Part shown: positions 46,924-54,748 of the stretch, in pieces
How the letters are laid out: each line of letters begins with the position of its first letter
Position numbering within the stretch: the first letter of the stretch is position 1
Source of the DNA: Coriobacteriia bacterium
GTDB taxonomy: Bacteria; Actinomycetota; Coriobacteriia; Anaerosomatales; Anaerosomataceae
Direction of reading: 5' to 3'
DNA: 63,475 bases
Assembly (NCBI GenBank): GCA_016938395.1
Contig: JAFGUS010000119.1
Coordinates: 1 to 63,475, forward strand
Made by a program: the position numbers and the translations under genes
The notes under the pieces: generated by a model
Databases searched by the model: none
Told to the model about the DNA's origin: nothing
What the model saw: only the letters and a program-made list of their open reading frames with translations

Positions 46924-48987
46924 ATGGGAGCGCCCAGCACCGACAAGGTCCGCAACGTCGTCCTGCTCGGCCATGGAGACGCAGGGAAGACGTCGCTCGC
47001 CGAGGCGATGCTCTTCATGGCAGGACAGACCAAGCGTCTCGGCAGTGTCGCCGAAGGGCACTCGAATCTCGACTACGAGTCCGAGGAAGTCCGGCGCAAG
47101 ATCACGCTGAACCTGTCGCTCGCGCCAGTCGAACACAAGGGTGTCAAGATCAACATCATCGACACCCCCGGCTATGCAGACTTCATCGGTGACGCCGTCG
47201 CCGGCATGGAGGCGGCCGAGATGGCGCTCTTCGTCATCGACGCGGTAGCGGGTGTCCAGGTGCAGACCCGCAAGCTCTGGAAGCTCGCCACCGACATGGG
47301 CATCGCCAAGGCGGTCTTCATCAACCGCATGGACAAGGAGCATGCGGACTTCAACGCGGCCATGTCGGCGATCGATGCGGCATTCGGCCACCGTGTCGGC
47401 GCCGTGCAACTCCCGCTCGGCCACGAGGCCGACTTCCGGGGAGTCATCGACGTGATCCGCATGAGGGCGTACCTACACAAGGGCGACGCCGAGCAGATCG
47501 TCGAGATCCCCGCCGACATGGCCGACGCCGCCGAGGCCGCCCGCGACAAGCTCTGCGAGCTTGTCGCAGAAGCCGACGACGGCCTGATGGAGAAGTACCT
47601 CGAGGGTGAGCGGCTCACTCAAGAGGAGCTCGAGACACTCCTGGACAAGGCGATCGCCCAGTCGATCTTCATCCCCGTGTTCGTGGGCTCGGCGCTCAAC
47701 ATGCAGGGCGTCGAAGACCTGATGGACGACATCGTCACGTTCTTCCCTGCGCCCACCGCACACGGACCGCTCGCGACCGCTGACGGTGGCGAGGTCCACA
47801 TCTCAACGAACGGCGACGTGGCCTGTCACGTCTTCAAGACCCTCGCCGACCCGTACGTGGGCCGCATCAACTTCGTCAAGGTCGTCTCCGGCACGCTCAC
47901 GCCGGGAACCGAACTGGTGAACTCCCGCACCGGCAAGAAGGAACGCATCCCACACGTCTTCAAGGTCATTGGCAAGGAGACCACCGACATCGACGGGGCT
48001 CCCGCAGGCGACATCGCGGTGCTCACCAAGCTTTCCGACACTCTCACCAACGACACGCTCTCCGCGAAGGGCGATATCGCCTTCGCGCCACTCCCCGTTC
48101 CCGAGCCCCTCTATCCCGTCGCCATCGTCGCCAAGACCAAGGCCGACGAGGACAAGCTCGGCACGGCGCTCAAGACCATCGTCGAAGAGGACCCGGCACT
48201 CTCGCTCCGCCGCGACGAGGAGACGCACCAGACCGTCGTGGCAGCCATGGGCGATGCCGCCATCGACGTGCTCCTGGCCCGGCTTCGTGAGCGGTTCCAC
48301 GTCGAGGCCGAGATCGCGGAGCTTCGCATCCCGTACCGGGAGACCATCCGCAAGTCCGCTCAGGCGCAGGGACGCCACAAGAAGCAGACCGGCGGAAGCG
48401 GCCAGTTCGCCGACTGCTGGTTGCGTGTCGAGCCCAATCCTGGAGCCGGATACGAATTCCTCGACGAGATCGTCGGCGGCAGGATCTCCAAGCCGTACAT
48501 CGTCGCCATCGACAAGGGCGTCCAGGACACCATGGCCTCCGGCGCCATCGCCGGCTACCCGGTACAGGATGTGAAGGTGGCCGTCTACGACGGATCGATG
48601 CACTCGGTGGACAGCAACGAGATGGCCTTCAAGACCGCGGCCCGCATCGGCTTCCGCGCCGCTGTCGAGAAGGCCGACCCGGTGATCCTCGAGCCTATCG
48701 CTACGCTCACCATCGAGGTCCCCGACGAGCACGCGGGAGCCGTGATGGGCGATATCTCATCACTTCGCGGCCGCATCCTCGGCATGGACTCGTCCGAGGC
48801 GGGCATCCAGGTCATCAAAGCCCAGGCGCCCTATGCCGAGGTCGTCCACTACTCTCCGCACCTGCGGTCGATCACGAGCGGTACCGGAACGTTCACTATC
48901 GTGATCGAAAGCTACGAGCAGGTGCCGGGAGACATCCAGAAGCGGCTTGTCGAGGAGCACGCGAAGGAGCGAGCCGAGGGTCACTAG
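46924..48987 (+). CDS. elongation factor G-like protein (EF-G2 type)
   Basis: 687 residues with all EF-G domains. G1 is GHGDAGKTS at 16-24 instead of AHIDAGKTT; G3 is DTPGYADF at 80-87, so the catalytic His of DTPGHVD is Tyr84; G4 is NRMD. These traits mark the actinobacterial EF-G2/EF-G-like group rather than the main FusA, which must lie elsewhere with rpsL/rpsG. Its role is unsettled; reduced ribosome-stimulated GTPase is expected. I chose ATG 46924, eight bases after AGGAGG; an ATG at 46918 is only two bases from it. Convergent with tRNA-Arg. Confidence 0.92.
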   Translation: MGAPSTDKVRNVVLLGHGDAGKTSLAEAMLFMAGQTKRLGSVAEGHSNLDYESEEVRRKITLNLSLAPVEHKGVKINIIDTPGYADFIGDAVAGMEAAEMALFVIDAVAGVQVQTRKLWKLATDMGIAKAVFINRMDKEHADFNAAMSAIDAAFGHRVGAVQLPLGHEADFRGVIDVIRMRAYLHKGDAEQIVEIPADMADAAEAARDKLCELVAEADDGLMEKYLEGERLTQEELETLLDKAIAQSIFIPVFVGSALNMQGVEDLMDDIVTFFPAPTAHGPLATADGGEVHISTNGDVACHVFKTLADPYVGRINFVKVVSGTLTPGTELVNSRTGKKERIPHVFKVIGKETTDIDGAPAGDIAVLTKLSDTLTNDTLSAKGDIAFAPLPVPEPLYPVAIVAKTKADEDKLGTALKTIVEEDPALSLRRDEETHQTVVAAMGDAAIDVLLARLRERFHVEAEIAELRIPYRETIRKSAQAQGRHKKQTGGSGQFADCWLRVEPNPGAGYEFLDEIVGGRISKPYIVAIDKGVQDTMASGAIAGYPVQDVKVAVYDGSMHSVDSNEMAFKTAARIGFRAAVEKADPVILEPIATLTIEVPDEHAGAVMGDISSLRGRILGMDSSEAGIQVIKAQAPYAEVVHYSPHLRSITSGTGTFTIVIESYEQVPGDIQKRLVEEHAKERAEGH

Positions 48988-49029
48988 CCACCGCACGCAC
49001 GCCCCGTCCTACGCAGGTGCAAGACGCAA

Positions 49030-49064
49030 CGAACGGCCGACCCGGGAGACGGGCCGGCCGTTCG
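49030..49064. terminator. bidirectional hairpin terminator between EF-G2 gene and tRNA-Arg
   Basis: Two 15-base arms (CGAACGGCCGACCCG and CGGGCCGGCCGTTCG) pair with one mismatch around a 5-base loop. It lies between convergent units, serving both. No T-tract. Confidence 0.7.
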
Positions 49065-49075
49065 CATCTGTGCGC

Positions 49076-49151
49076 TGGCGCCCTCTGTAGGATTCGAACC
49101 TACGACCTTCTGCTCCGGAGGCAGACGCTCTATCCCCTGAGCTAAGAGGGC
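49076..49151 (-). tRNA. tRNA-Arg (anticodon CCG)
   Basis: A complete cloverleaf: acceptor GCCCTCT/AGAGGGC, D arm GCTC/GAGC, anticodon stem TCTGC/GCAGA with loop CTCCGGA (anticodon CCG, reading CGG), T arm GTAGG/CCTAC with TTCGAAT. Discriminator G and CCA are encoded, 76 nt. Confidence 0.97.
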
Positions 49152-49172
49152 GGGCGGGGTGACCGCCCGAGA

Positions 49173-49201
49173 ACAGTAGCACAGCACCCGCGTGTTTCCA
49201 A
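49173..49201 (-). promoter_or_regulatory. promoter of tRNA-Arg
   Basis: Minus-strand TTGGAA (49201-49196, four of six), a 17-base spacer ending TGC, TACTGT (49178-49173). Its -35 overlaps that of the divergent dagK-like promoter. Confidence 0.6.
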
Positions 49202-49223
49202 CAGCAGGCGCGCCCGCTATCCT
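49195..49223 (+). promoter_or_regulatory. possible promoter of the diacylglycerol-kinase-like gene
   Basis: TTTCCA (49195-49200), a 17-base spacer and TATCCT (49218-49223), each four of six to consensus, 32 bases before the ATG. Confidence 0.45.
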
Positions 49224-49255
49224 GGCTCAAACGGCTCCGGCGACGGGCGACGCAG

Positions 49256-50155
49256 ATGACCACCGGCAGGATGCTTCTCATCGTCAATCCCACCGCACGG
49301 CACGGGGAGACGGCACCGCTCGTTCCCGCCATCGAGCGGCTGCTCCAGAGCATTGGGCACGACATCGTCCTCACGGAGCGCGCGGGCCATGCCGCCGATA
49401 TCGCCGCGTCCGCCCAGGGTTACGACACTCTCGTCGCCGTGGGAGGCGACGGCACCGTCCACGAGGTGCTCAACGGCATCATGCGCCGCCCCGAGGTCGA
49501 CCGTCCCGCACTCGGCCTCATACCGACCGGCAGCGGCAACGACACCCGCCGCACCCTCGGCATACCCACGGACATCACCGACGCCACCATGGCTCTCATC
49601 TCAGGCGAGCGCCGGCGCTTCGATGTGGGCGTGTGCAACGGCACGTACTTCAACAACTCGTTCGCCGCCGGGCTCGATGCACGCGTCACCGCCAAAGCGG
49701 TCGAGTACAAGTCCACCACGAAGCGATCGGGCCTGTGGTTGTACCTGACCGCACTCTTCCATGTGCTGTTCCACGAGCTCTATCCGCACCGCGTCCGTGT
49801 GAGTTGGGACGGCGCGGAAGCCGAAGAGGCGGAGCTGCTCGTCATCGCGGTCACGATCGGCCCCACGTATGGAGGCGGCTTCTTCATCACGCCGGACGCA
49901 GTGCCCGACGACGGCCTGTTCGAGGTATGTGTGATCGACCCGCTGACACTCGGTGCGGCTATGATGCGACTCCCCTTCGTGATCGTGGGCAAGCACACGC
50001 GCATGAAGCCGGTCCACATGGCCCGACGGACGACGATCGTCATCGAGAGCGACGACTTGATGCCCGCGCAGATCGACGGCGAGGTCTTGCTTGAGCGCCG
50101 CTACGAGATCTCCATCCAGCCGGCGGCCGTCGAGTGCGTAGTCCCGCGCCGGTGA
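49256..50155 (+). CDS. diacylglycerol kinase-family lipid kinase
   Basis: 299 residues of the DAGK catalytic family (DgkB/YegS-like): LLIVNPTARHG, the nucleotide loop VGGDGTVHEVLNG and LIPTGSGNDTRRTLG, then YGGGFFITPDAVPDDGLFEVCVID. It phosphorylates diacylglycerol or a related lipid. It overlaps plsY (GTGA), so the two lipid genes are coupled: phosphatidate recycling beside glycerol-3-phosphate acylation. Confidence 0.9.
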   Translation: MTTGRMLLIVNPTARHGETAPLVPAIERLLQSIGHDIVLTERAGHAADIAASAQGYDTLVAVGGDGTVHEVLNGIMRRPEVDRPALGLIPTGSGNDTRRTLGIPTDITDATMALISGERRRFDVGVCNGTYFNNSFAAGLDARVTAKAVEYKSTTKRSGLWLYLTALFHVLFHELYPHRVRVSWDGAEAEEAELLVIAVTIGPTYGGGFFITPDAVPDDGLFEVCVIDPLTLGAAMMRLPFVIVGKHTRMKPVHMARRTTIVIESDDLMPAQIDGEVLLERRYEISIQPAAVECVVPRR

Positions 50156-50859
50156 CCGCCCTCCTCGTCTTCGCGCCGGGCGCTGTGGCCGCCTTTCTCA
50201 CCGCGTACCTCGTCGGCTCGATCCCATCGGCCTACATCATCGTGCGTGTCGTCTCCGGGGAGGACGTGACGACACACGGCAGCGGCAACGTGGGTGCGAT
50301 GAACGTACGGCGCACCACCGGGTCCTGGAGCTGGTTCGGCGTGGCGATGGTCGCCGACCTGATCAAGGGCGTCGCTCCCGTTGCGGTGACCAAGCTGCTC
50401 GCGCTGGGCACGCTCGCCACACCGGTGGGTATCTGGATCTCCGCCGCCCAGGGTGACGGGCTCGCCGGCGGGCTTATCGTGATGGCAGCGGTGACCGGAG
50501 CGGTACTCGGCCACAACTACTCGGTATGGATGGCACTCATCAAGCGGCACTTCGGCCGAACGGGCAAGGGGCTCGCCACCGGTGCAGGAACACTGCTCGC
50601 CTACGACTGGCGGTACTTCGTCGCCGTCGTGGTGATCGGACTCACCACCATCGCGATCACCCGATATATGATGGCGGGTCAGGTAATCGCCTCGTTCACG
50701 CTGCCGATCGCGGCGCTCGCTCTGCGCTCCCCCGACTGGCTTTTCGCCCTCGGTATGGGCCTCGTGGTCTACGGCGCCCACCACAAGCGGTTTGTCGGCA
50801 TGCTCCGAGGACAGGAGCCGAAGCTCTACATCCACGATCGGGGCGGACCGCGCGGCTGA
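50152..50859 (+). CDS. plsY: glycerol-3-phosphate acyltransferase PlsY
   Basis: 235 residues, about five to six helices. The three PlsY motifs are present in modified form: GSIPSAYII, GSGNVGAMNVRRTTG (consensus GSGNPGATN) and GHNYSVWM...GRTGKGLATGAG. It transfers acyl groups from acyl-phosphate to glycerol-3-phosphate. The GTG 50152 overlaps the kinase stop; GTG 50134 is possible. Motif changes (Val for Pro, Met for Thr) make it a divergent member. Confidence 0.85.
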   Translation: MTALLVFAPGAVAAFLTAYLVGSIPSAYIIVRVVSGEDVTTHGSGNVGAMNVRRTTGSWSWFGVAMVADLIKGVAPVAVTKLLALGTLATPVGIWISAAQGDGLAGGLIVMAAVTGAVLGHNYSVWMALIKRHFGRTGKGLATGAGTLLAYDWRYFVAVVVIGLTTIAITRYMMAGQVIASFTLPIAALALRSPDWLFALGMGLVVYGAHHKRFVGMLRGQEPKLYIHDRGGPRG

Positions 50860-50963
50860 CGTACAGCAGCATGTCGATGCATGCACCGCGCGTGCCGAAT
50901 CCTGACGTACGACGGGCCGGATCACGTCGACCCGGCCCGTCCGTATCACACCTGTGAGCGGGA

Positions 50964-51140
50964 CTACTTGAGCTCGATCGCCTCGTTGGGGCACACATCC
51001 GCACAGGTACCGCACTCGGTGCAGTCATCCGGACGGCTTAGCACGGCGATGTCCTCTAGGTCGAGTGCACCCGTGGGGCACTCATCCACACAGATGCCGC
51101 ACGCGGTGCACAGATTGGGGTCGACGACAGGCTTACCCAT
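50964..51140 (-). CDS. 2[4Fe-4S] ferredoxin
   Basis: 58 residues with two complete CxxCxxCxxxC motifs: C11, C14, C17, C21 and C40, C43, C46, C50. A clostridial-type electron carrier, a plausible partner of the Rnf complex. ATG 51140 has AAGGA nine bases upstream; a longer frame upstream lacks similarity. It stands alone. Confidence 0.93.
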   Translation of the reverse strand: MGKPVVDPNLCTACGICVDECPTGALDLEDIAVLSRPDDCTECGTCADVCPNEAIELK

Positions 51141-51241
51141 GGTTTTCGATCCTTTCCACATTAAGGCCACCGCACCCGGATCGGCGCTGTGCGACCCATG
51201 ATACTCACCCCGCGCTCCGTCTGCCACCCGTCGCGTATCGG

Positions 51242-52852
51242 CTACCGCACCTTGTCCATCACCTCGCGCGGATCCCAGAGGCAGTACGGATATGTGCGGT
51301 CCAGCAGCACGTCGGCAGCATCCCGTGCCGAGCGCGCACGGTCCAGTTCGGCCCGCACCGAACGCTCGACCGGCTCGAGGAGGGCCGCCAGCGCGGCGTT
51401 GACCTGCCTGATCGCCAGACCGGCGGCCCTGCGGTCCGCGTCCGGCTCGGCGATTCCGGAGACCAGCGCGGCCTTCTTGGCCGCGAGCTGTTCGGCCCGC
51501 TCCCGCTCGGCAGGGACGTCGAACTCCACCTCGGCGAGGACCTGGTCGGGGTTGTGTGTGAGGCGGTGGAGTCGGTGCTCGAGCGAGGAGACCTCGGCAT
51601 CACCCGTGATTCGGCAGCCGAGCGGCAAGAGGAGCGTCATGGACGCGACCGCATACGACGGTGGTGTGATACCGAAGTACGCCTCTATCACCGAGTCGGT
51701 CACGCGATCGTACCTGCCGCCGCCCGTCCCATGGACGAACAGGTCTGCAACGAACAGCCGTTGGAAGAGCGTCAGGGTGAGCGCTTTGGGCGCGAGAAGC
51801 AGGTCGGCCCGTTCCAGAGCCTCGTACGCTGAGTCCCGGCTACCTCCGAGCCGAGCCATTTCACGCCCATCGCCGAAGAGCCCGTCACCTTCGACGTACA
51901 CCGGGTACCGTACACCGTTGTCGAGCAGCCAGAACGGCACCTCGACACGATCCCCATCGCGGCCTAGATCCGGGAAGGGCTGTGCCGCCGAGCGCGTTCC
52001 CGTGCTACGGCGGAACGCGGCGACGGCTGTGTTGAACACGGCCCTGAACCGCTCCGCATCGCCCAGGATCAACGCGGAGAACCGCCGCATCGCCTGCGTC
52101 CTCGCCTGACGCGATACCGGCAGCTCCAGATAGTCGGTCCCCGCCGGACGCTCGTACGCACGCCGGGCTCGCGTCATGAGCGATCCGAGGTCGTCGACCA
52201 CCCCGGCGGATTCATCGAGAACGTCGCAGAACGTCGAGAAGTGCCGCGCGAGGGCCGGCGACGCCAGCGTGCCGAGGGCCCCTACTCCCCCAGTGCGAAA
52301 GTCGGCCCGGGCGCGCTCATTGGGCACGGGCGTCTGCACGTAGGCTGCGCCAGGAGGCGCCTCGGCGAGCACGCTACGGCAGACACGGACCTCGGGGGTC
52401 AGGCATGGAGCAACGAGCTCCACCGTCCCGGCAGCATCGGTGTCCACGACGAGATCGAGGCCGCAGATTCCCATCTCCTCCGCGAGACGCTGCACGAGGA
52501 ACACTTTCACCCACACGCCGGGATGGTAGAGCTCGGGCTGATGCCCAGTCATGACGATGAGGCGGTCCTCGTCAGCCGCATCCGGTGCAACCGAGTCGAC
52601 GGACGCGGAACGCGCCCCACCGTCCCGGGTACCGGTTTCCTCCGACGCCACAATGCCGAGCCTGGTGGAGTACGCGCGGGCCACCTCGAGACACTCGTCA
52701 CGCGCGCGCGCGCGGAGATCCCGCAACTCCTCGGGCCATCCGACCGTCGCGGCCGCGTTCCTGCGGGCGAGTTCATGCCATTCAGCGAACGACGGTGTGC
52801 ACAGTACTTCTCCGTGGCCTTCGGGCGGTCGCTGTCGCTCGTGGACGGTCAT
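51242..52852 (-). CDS. BshC-like protein
   Basis: 536 residues, near the 540 of BshC, the enzyme proposed to add cysteine to GlcN-malate in bacillithiol synthesis. VMTGHQPELYHPGVWVKVFLVQRLAEE matches the BshC opening TGQQ-x-L...K in pattern, and the C-terminal third is helical (ERERAEQLAAKKAALV), like the BshC coiled coil. But the WMxxEDHDF stretch of BshC reads VVDTDAAGTVEL, so this is a divergent group. ATG 52852 lies 8 bases inside the BshB1-like end region. Immediately downstream of the deacetylase, which supports a thiol role. Confidence 0.6.
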   Translation of the reverse strand: MTVHERQRPPEGHGEVLCTPSFAEWHELARRNAAATVGWPEELRDLRARARDECLEVARAYSTRLGIVASEETGTRDGGARSASVDSVAPDAADEDRLIVMTGHQPELYHPGVWVKVFLVQRLAEEMGICGLDLVVDTDAAGTVELVAPCLTPEVRVCRSVLAEAPPGAAYVQTPVPNERARADFRTGGVGALGTLASPALARHFSTFCDVLDESAGVVDDLGSLMTRARRAYERPAGTDYLELPVSRQARTQAMRRFSALILGDAERFRAVFNTAVAAFRRSTGTRSAAQPFPDLGRDGDRVEVPFWLLDNGVRYPVYVEGDGLFGDGREMARLGGSRDSAYEALERADLLLAPKALTLTLFQRLFVADLFVHGTGGGRYDRVTDSVIEAYFGITPPSYAVASMTLLLPLGCRITGDAEVSSLEHRLHRLTHNPDQVLAEVEFDVPAERERAEQLAAKKAALVSGIAEPDADRRAAGLAIRQVNAALAALLEPVERSVRAELDRARSARDAADVLLDRTYPYCLWDPREVMDKVR

Positions 52853-52859
52853 GGGCCCG

Positions 52860-53540
52860 TCACACCAGATCGAGGACTGAGGCCACAACCGGGGGCTCGA
52901 GTGCGAAGAACGGCTCTGCCGCATCCACGCGCCCGTGCGCACCCCACATCCGCGCGGTCTGCTCGACGAACCCGATGACGCCGCGATTGCCAGCGTTGTC
53001 CTCGAACTGGGACCGGTAGCACCTCAGCGCATCGAGCTTGCTCGCAAGCGTCCCGGTGATGTCGGCAAGAAACGAAGGCTCGCGGACGATGCGGACGTGG
53101 ACTGCCATGTAGCGATAGACACGCGCTGCGTAGTGCGGCTCGCCGCTCATCTCGGTGCGCGTGAACTTGGCGTAGAAGCGTGCGGCCTCGGCGATGCGCG
53201 ACGCCGCGATGTGGTCGGGGTGTGCGTCCTCGGGATATGGGACGAAGAGCACACGGGGTCGCTCGGCGCGCAGCACCTCGGCAAGCGCGGTGCGCGCCTC
53301 GACGGTGTCGAACAGAAAGCGGTTGGGCAGGTCGAGGGTGAGGCGCCTACAACTCAGCGCGCGCGCGGCGTTGGCGGCCTCGGCCATCCGGCGCTCGTGC
53401 GTCCCGTGCGGTGTCGGCTCGCCGTCGGTCAGATCGACGATCAGTACGTCCGCCCCGCGGCGTGCGAGCGCGGCGACCGTGCCAGCCATGCCGATCTCCA
53501 CGTCATCGGGATGCGCGCCCACGCAGACGATGTCAGCCAT
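52860..53540 (-). CDS. PIG-L family deacetylase, BshB1-like
   Basis: 226 residues with the zinc motif AHPDDVEIGMAGT (9-21) and AHPDHIAASRIAEAARFYAK. The layout (DLTDGEPTPHGT, RMAEAANAARAL, then HYAARVYRYMAVH) closely follows BshB1, which removes acetate from GlcNAc-malate. It overlaps GT2 by 8 bases and leads into the BshC-like gene. MshB, the mycothiol counterpart, is also PIG-L, but the adjacent BshC homologue favours a bacillithiol-type route. Confidence 0.82.
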   Translation of the reverse strand: MADIVCVGAHPDDVEIGMAGTVAALARRGADVLIVDLTDGEPTPHGTHERRMAEAANAARALSCRRLTLDLPNRFLFDTVEARTALAEVLRAERPRVLFVPYPEDAHPDHIAASRIAEAARFYAKFTRTEMSGEPHYAARVYRYMAVHVRIVREPSFLADITGTLASKLDALRCYRSQFEDNAGNRGVIGFVEQTARMWGAHGRVDAAEPFFALEPPVVASVLDLV

Positions 53541-54243
53541 CGGAACTCCCCTGAAGCGCCCGCCCCCATACGCGCAGATAGTACCCGAGACGGCGCTCGG
53601 GGTCGTCGAGGTCCTGGCCGAAGGACCGGTCGCCCTCGAAGTAGATGCGCTCGACCGGGAGCTCGATCACGCACAGGCCGAGCCGATGGGCCTCGGCCCA
53701 CAGCTCGAGCGGCATGGCGTAGCCGGGCTCGCCGAGACGCATGTCGCGCAGCGCCTCCGCCCGGTACGCCTTGAACCCGCAGAACGCATCTGTAAGCGAC
53801 CACCCGGTCGCGTCGTTGATGGCGCGCGTCACGCGCTCGTTCACGTCGCGGCGCGCCGCAGGTGCCGCGCCGAGTGTGGGACTCTCGGGCAGATACCGGC
53901 TCCCCGACGCGATGTCGCAGCGCCCCAGGGCTCGCACGAACTCCGGGATGTGCCCGGGCTCGTGCTGCCCGTCGCAGTCCATCGTGATGACTGCATCGGC
54001 ACCGTCGGTACGGGCCCACTCGAACCCGTCGATGAGCGAGCGTCCGTAGCCGAGGTTCTCCACGTGGGTCACGACCGCGACGTCGTCGCGGGCCCTGAGC
54101 TCGGCCGCGGTGCCGTCGTCGGATCCATCGTCCACCACCACGATCGCTCCGTCGTGGACAGCCCGGACGGCCTCGATCACAGCCGTGACCGTAGCCACCT
54201 CGTTGTAGACCGGCAGCACGACACACGTGCGCTCAGGCATCAC
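53533..54243 (-). CDS. GT2 glycosyltransferase (DPM1-like)
   Basis: 236 residues: VVLPVYNEVATVTAVIEAV, VVVDDGSDDGT and the metal motif MDCDGQHEPGHIPEF (88-100) mark GT2. It lacks a membrane domain. Canonical bacillithiol synthesis uses a GT4 enzyme (BshA) to join GlcNAc to malate; a GT2 in this place is unusual. Starts GTG 54243 right after the osmC stop, ATG 54240 possible. Confidence 0.85.
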   Translation of the reverse strand: MMPERTCVVLPVYNEVATVTAVIEAVRAVHDGAIVVVDDGSDDGTAAELRARDDVAVVTHVENLGYGRSLIDGFEWARTDGADAVITMDCDGQHEPGHIPEFVRALGRCDIASGSRYLPESPTLGAAPAARRDVNERVTRAINDATGWSLTDAFCGFKAYRAEALRDMRLGEPGYAMPLELWAEAHRLGLCVIELPVERIYFEGDRSFGQDLDDPERRLGYYLRVWGRALQGSSDG

Positions 54244-54672
54244 CTAGCGCTCCGCCTCCAGCACGCGGAAGGTCGTCGTCACCGTGACCCGCGGACCGAG
54301 CATACCCTGCACCGAGCAGTACTTCTCCTCGGAGAGCTGGATCGCGCGTGCCACCGCAGCATCGGTGACTCCGATGCCGGTAACCAGGTACTCGATCTCG
54401 ATGTGCTCGTAGATCTTGGGGTACTCGTCGGTGCGCTGCGTGCCCTTGACTACCAGATCGAACCCCGTGACCACCTGGCGCTTCTTCTCGAGGATCGAGA
54501 TGACGTCCATGCCTGTGCACCCCGCCATGGCGTACAGGACGAGTTGCAGGGGACGCACGCCGCTGCCGTCGCCCTTGTACGCAGCCGTGGCATCCATGAC
54601 CACACTGTGCCCGTCCTCGTCCCAGGCCACGAACCGGCGCTTGTCGTTCCACTTCACTGTGACGGTGTCCAT
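54244..54672 (-). CDS. OsmC-family peroxiredoxin-like protein
   Basis: 142 residues with both redox cysteines, C52 (AMAGCTGMDV) and C119 (EEKYCSVQGML). OsmC/Ohr proteins reduce organic hydroperoxides; the YhfA-like branch is closest in layout. It may act with the nearby thiol genes, whose promoter it probably shares (GT2 follows without a gap). Confidence 0.9.
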   Translation of the reverse strand: MDTVTVKWNDKRRFVAWDEDGHSVVMDATAAYKGDGSGVRPLQLVLYAMAGCTGMDVISILEKKRQVVTGFDLVVKGTQRTDEYPKIYEHIEIEYLVTGIGVTDAAVARAIQLSEEKYCSVQGMLGPRVTVTTTFRVLEAER

Positions 54673-54693
54673 GCAGGGCTCCCTTCAACGCGA

Positions 54694-54719
54694 GGGCGGG
54701 GCTTGAGCAAGCCCCGCCC
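54694..54719 (-). terminator. perfect GC-rich hairpin after pilT
   Basis: GGGCGGGGCTTG and CAAGCCCCGCCC, effectively a 10-bp or longer stem with a tiny loop, 30 bases past the pilT stop and before osmC. No T-tract. Confidence 0.6.
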
Positions 54720-54748
54720 GGATGCGTGATGTCGACCGGCCGATCCGC

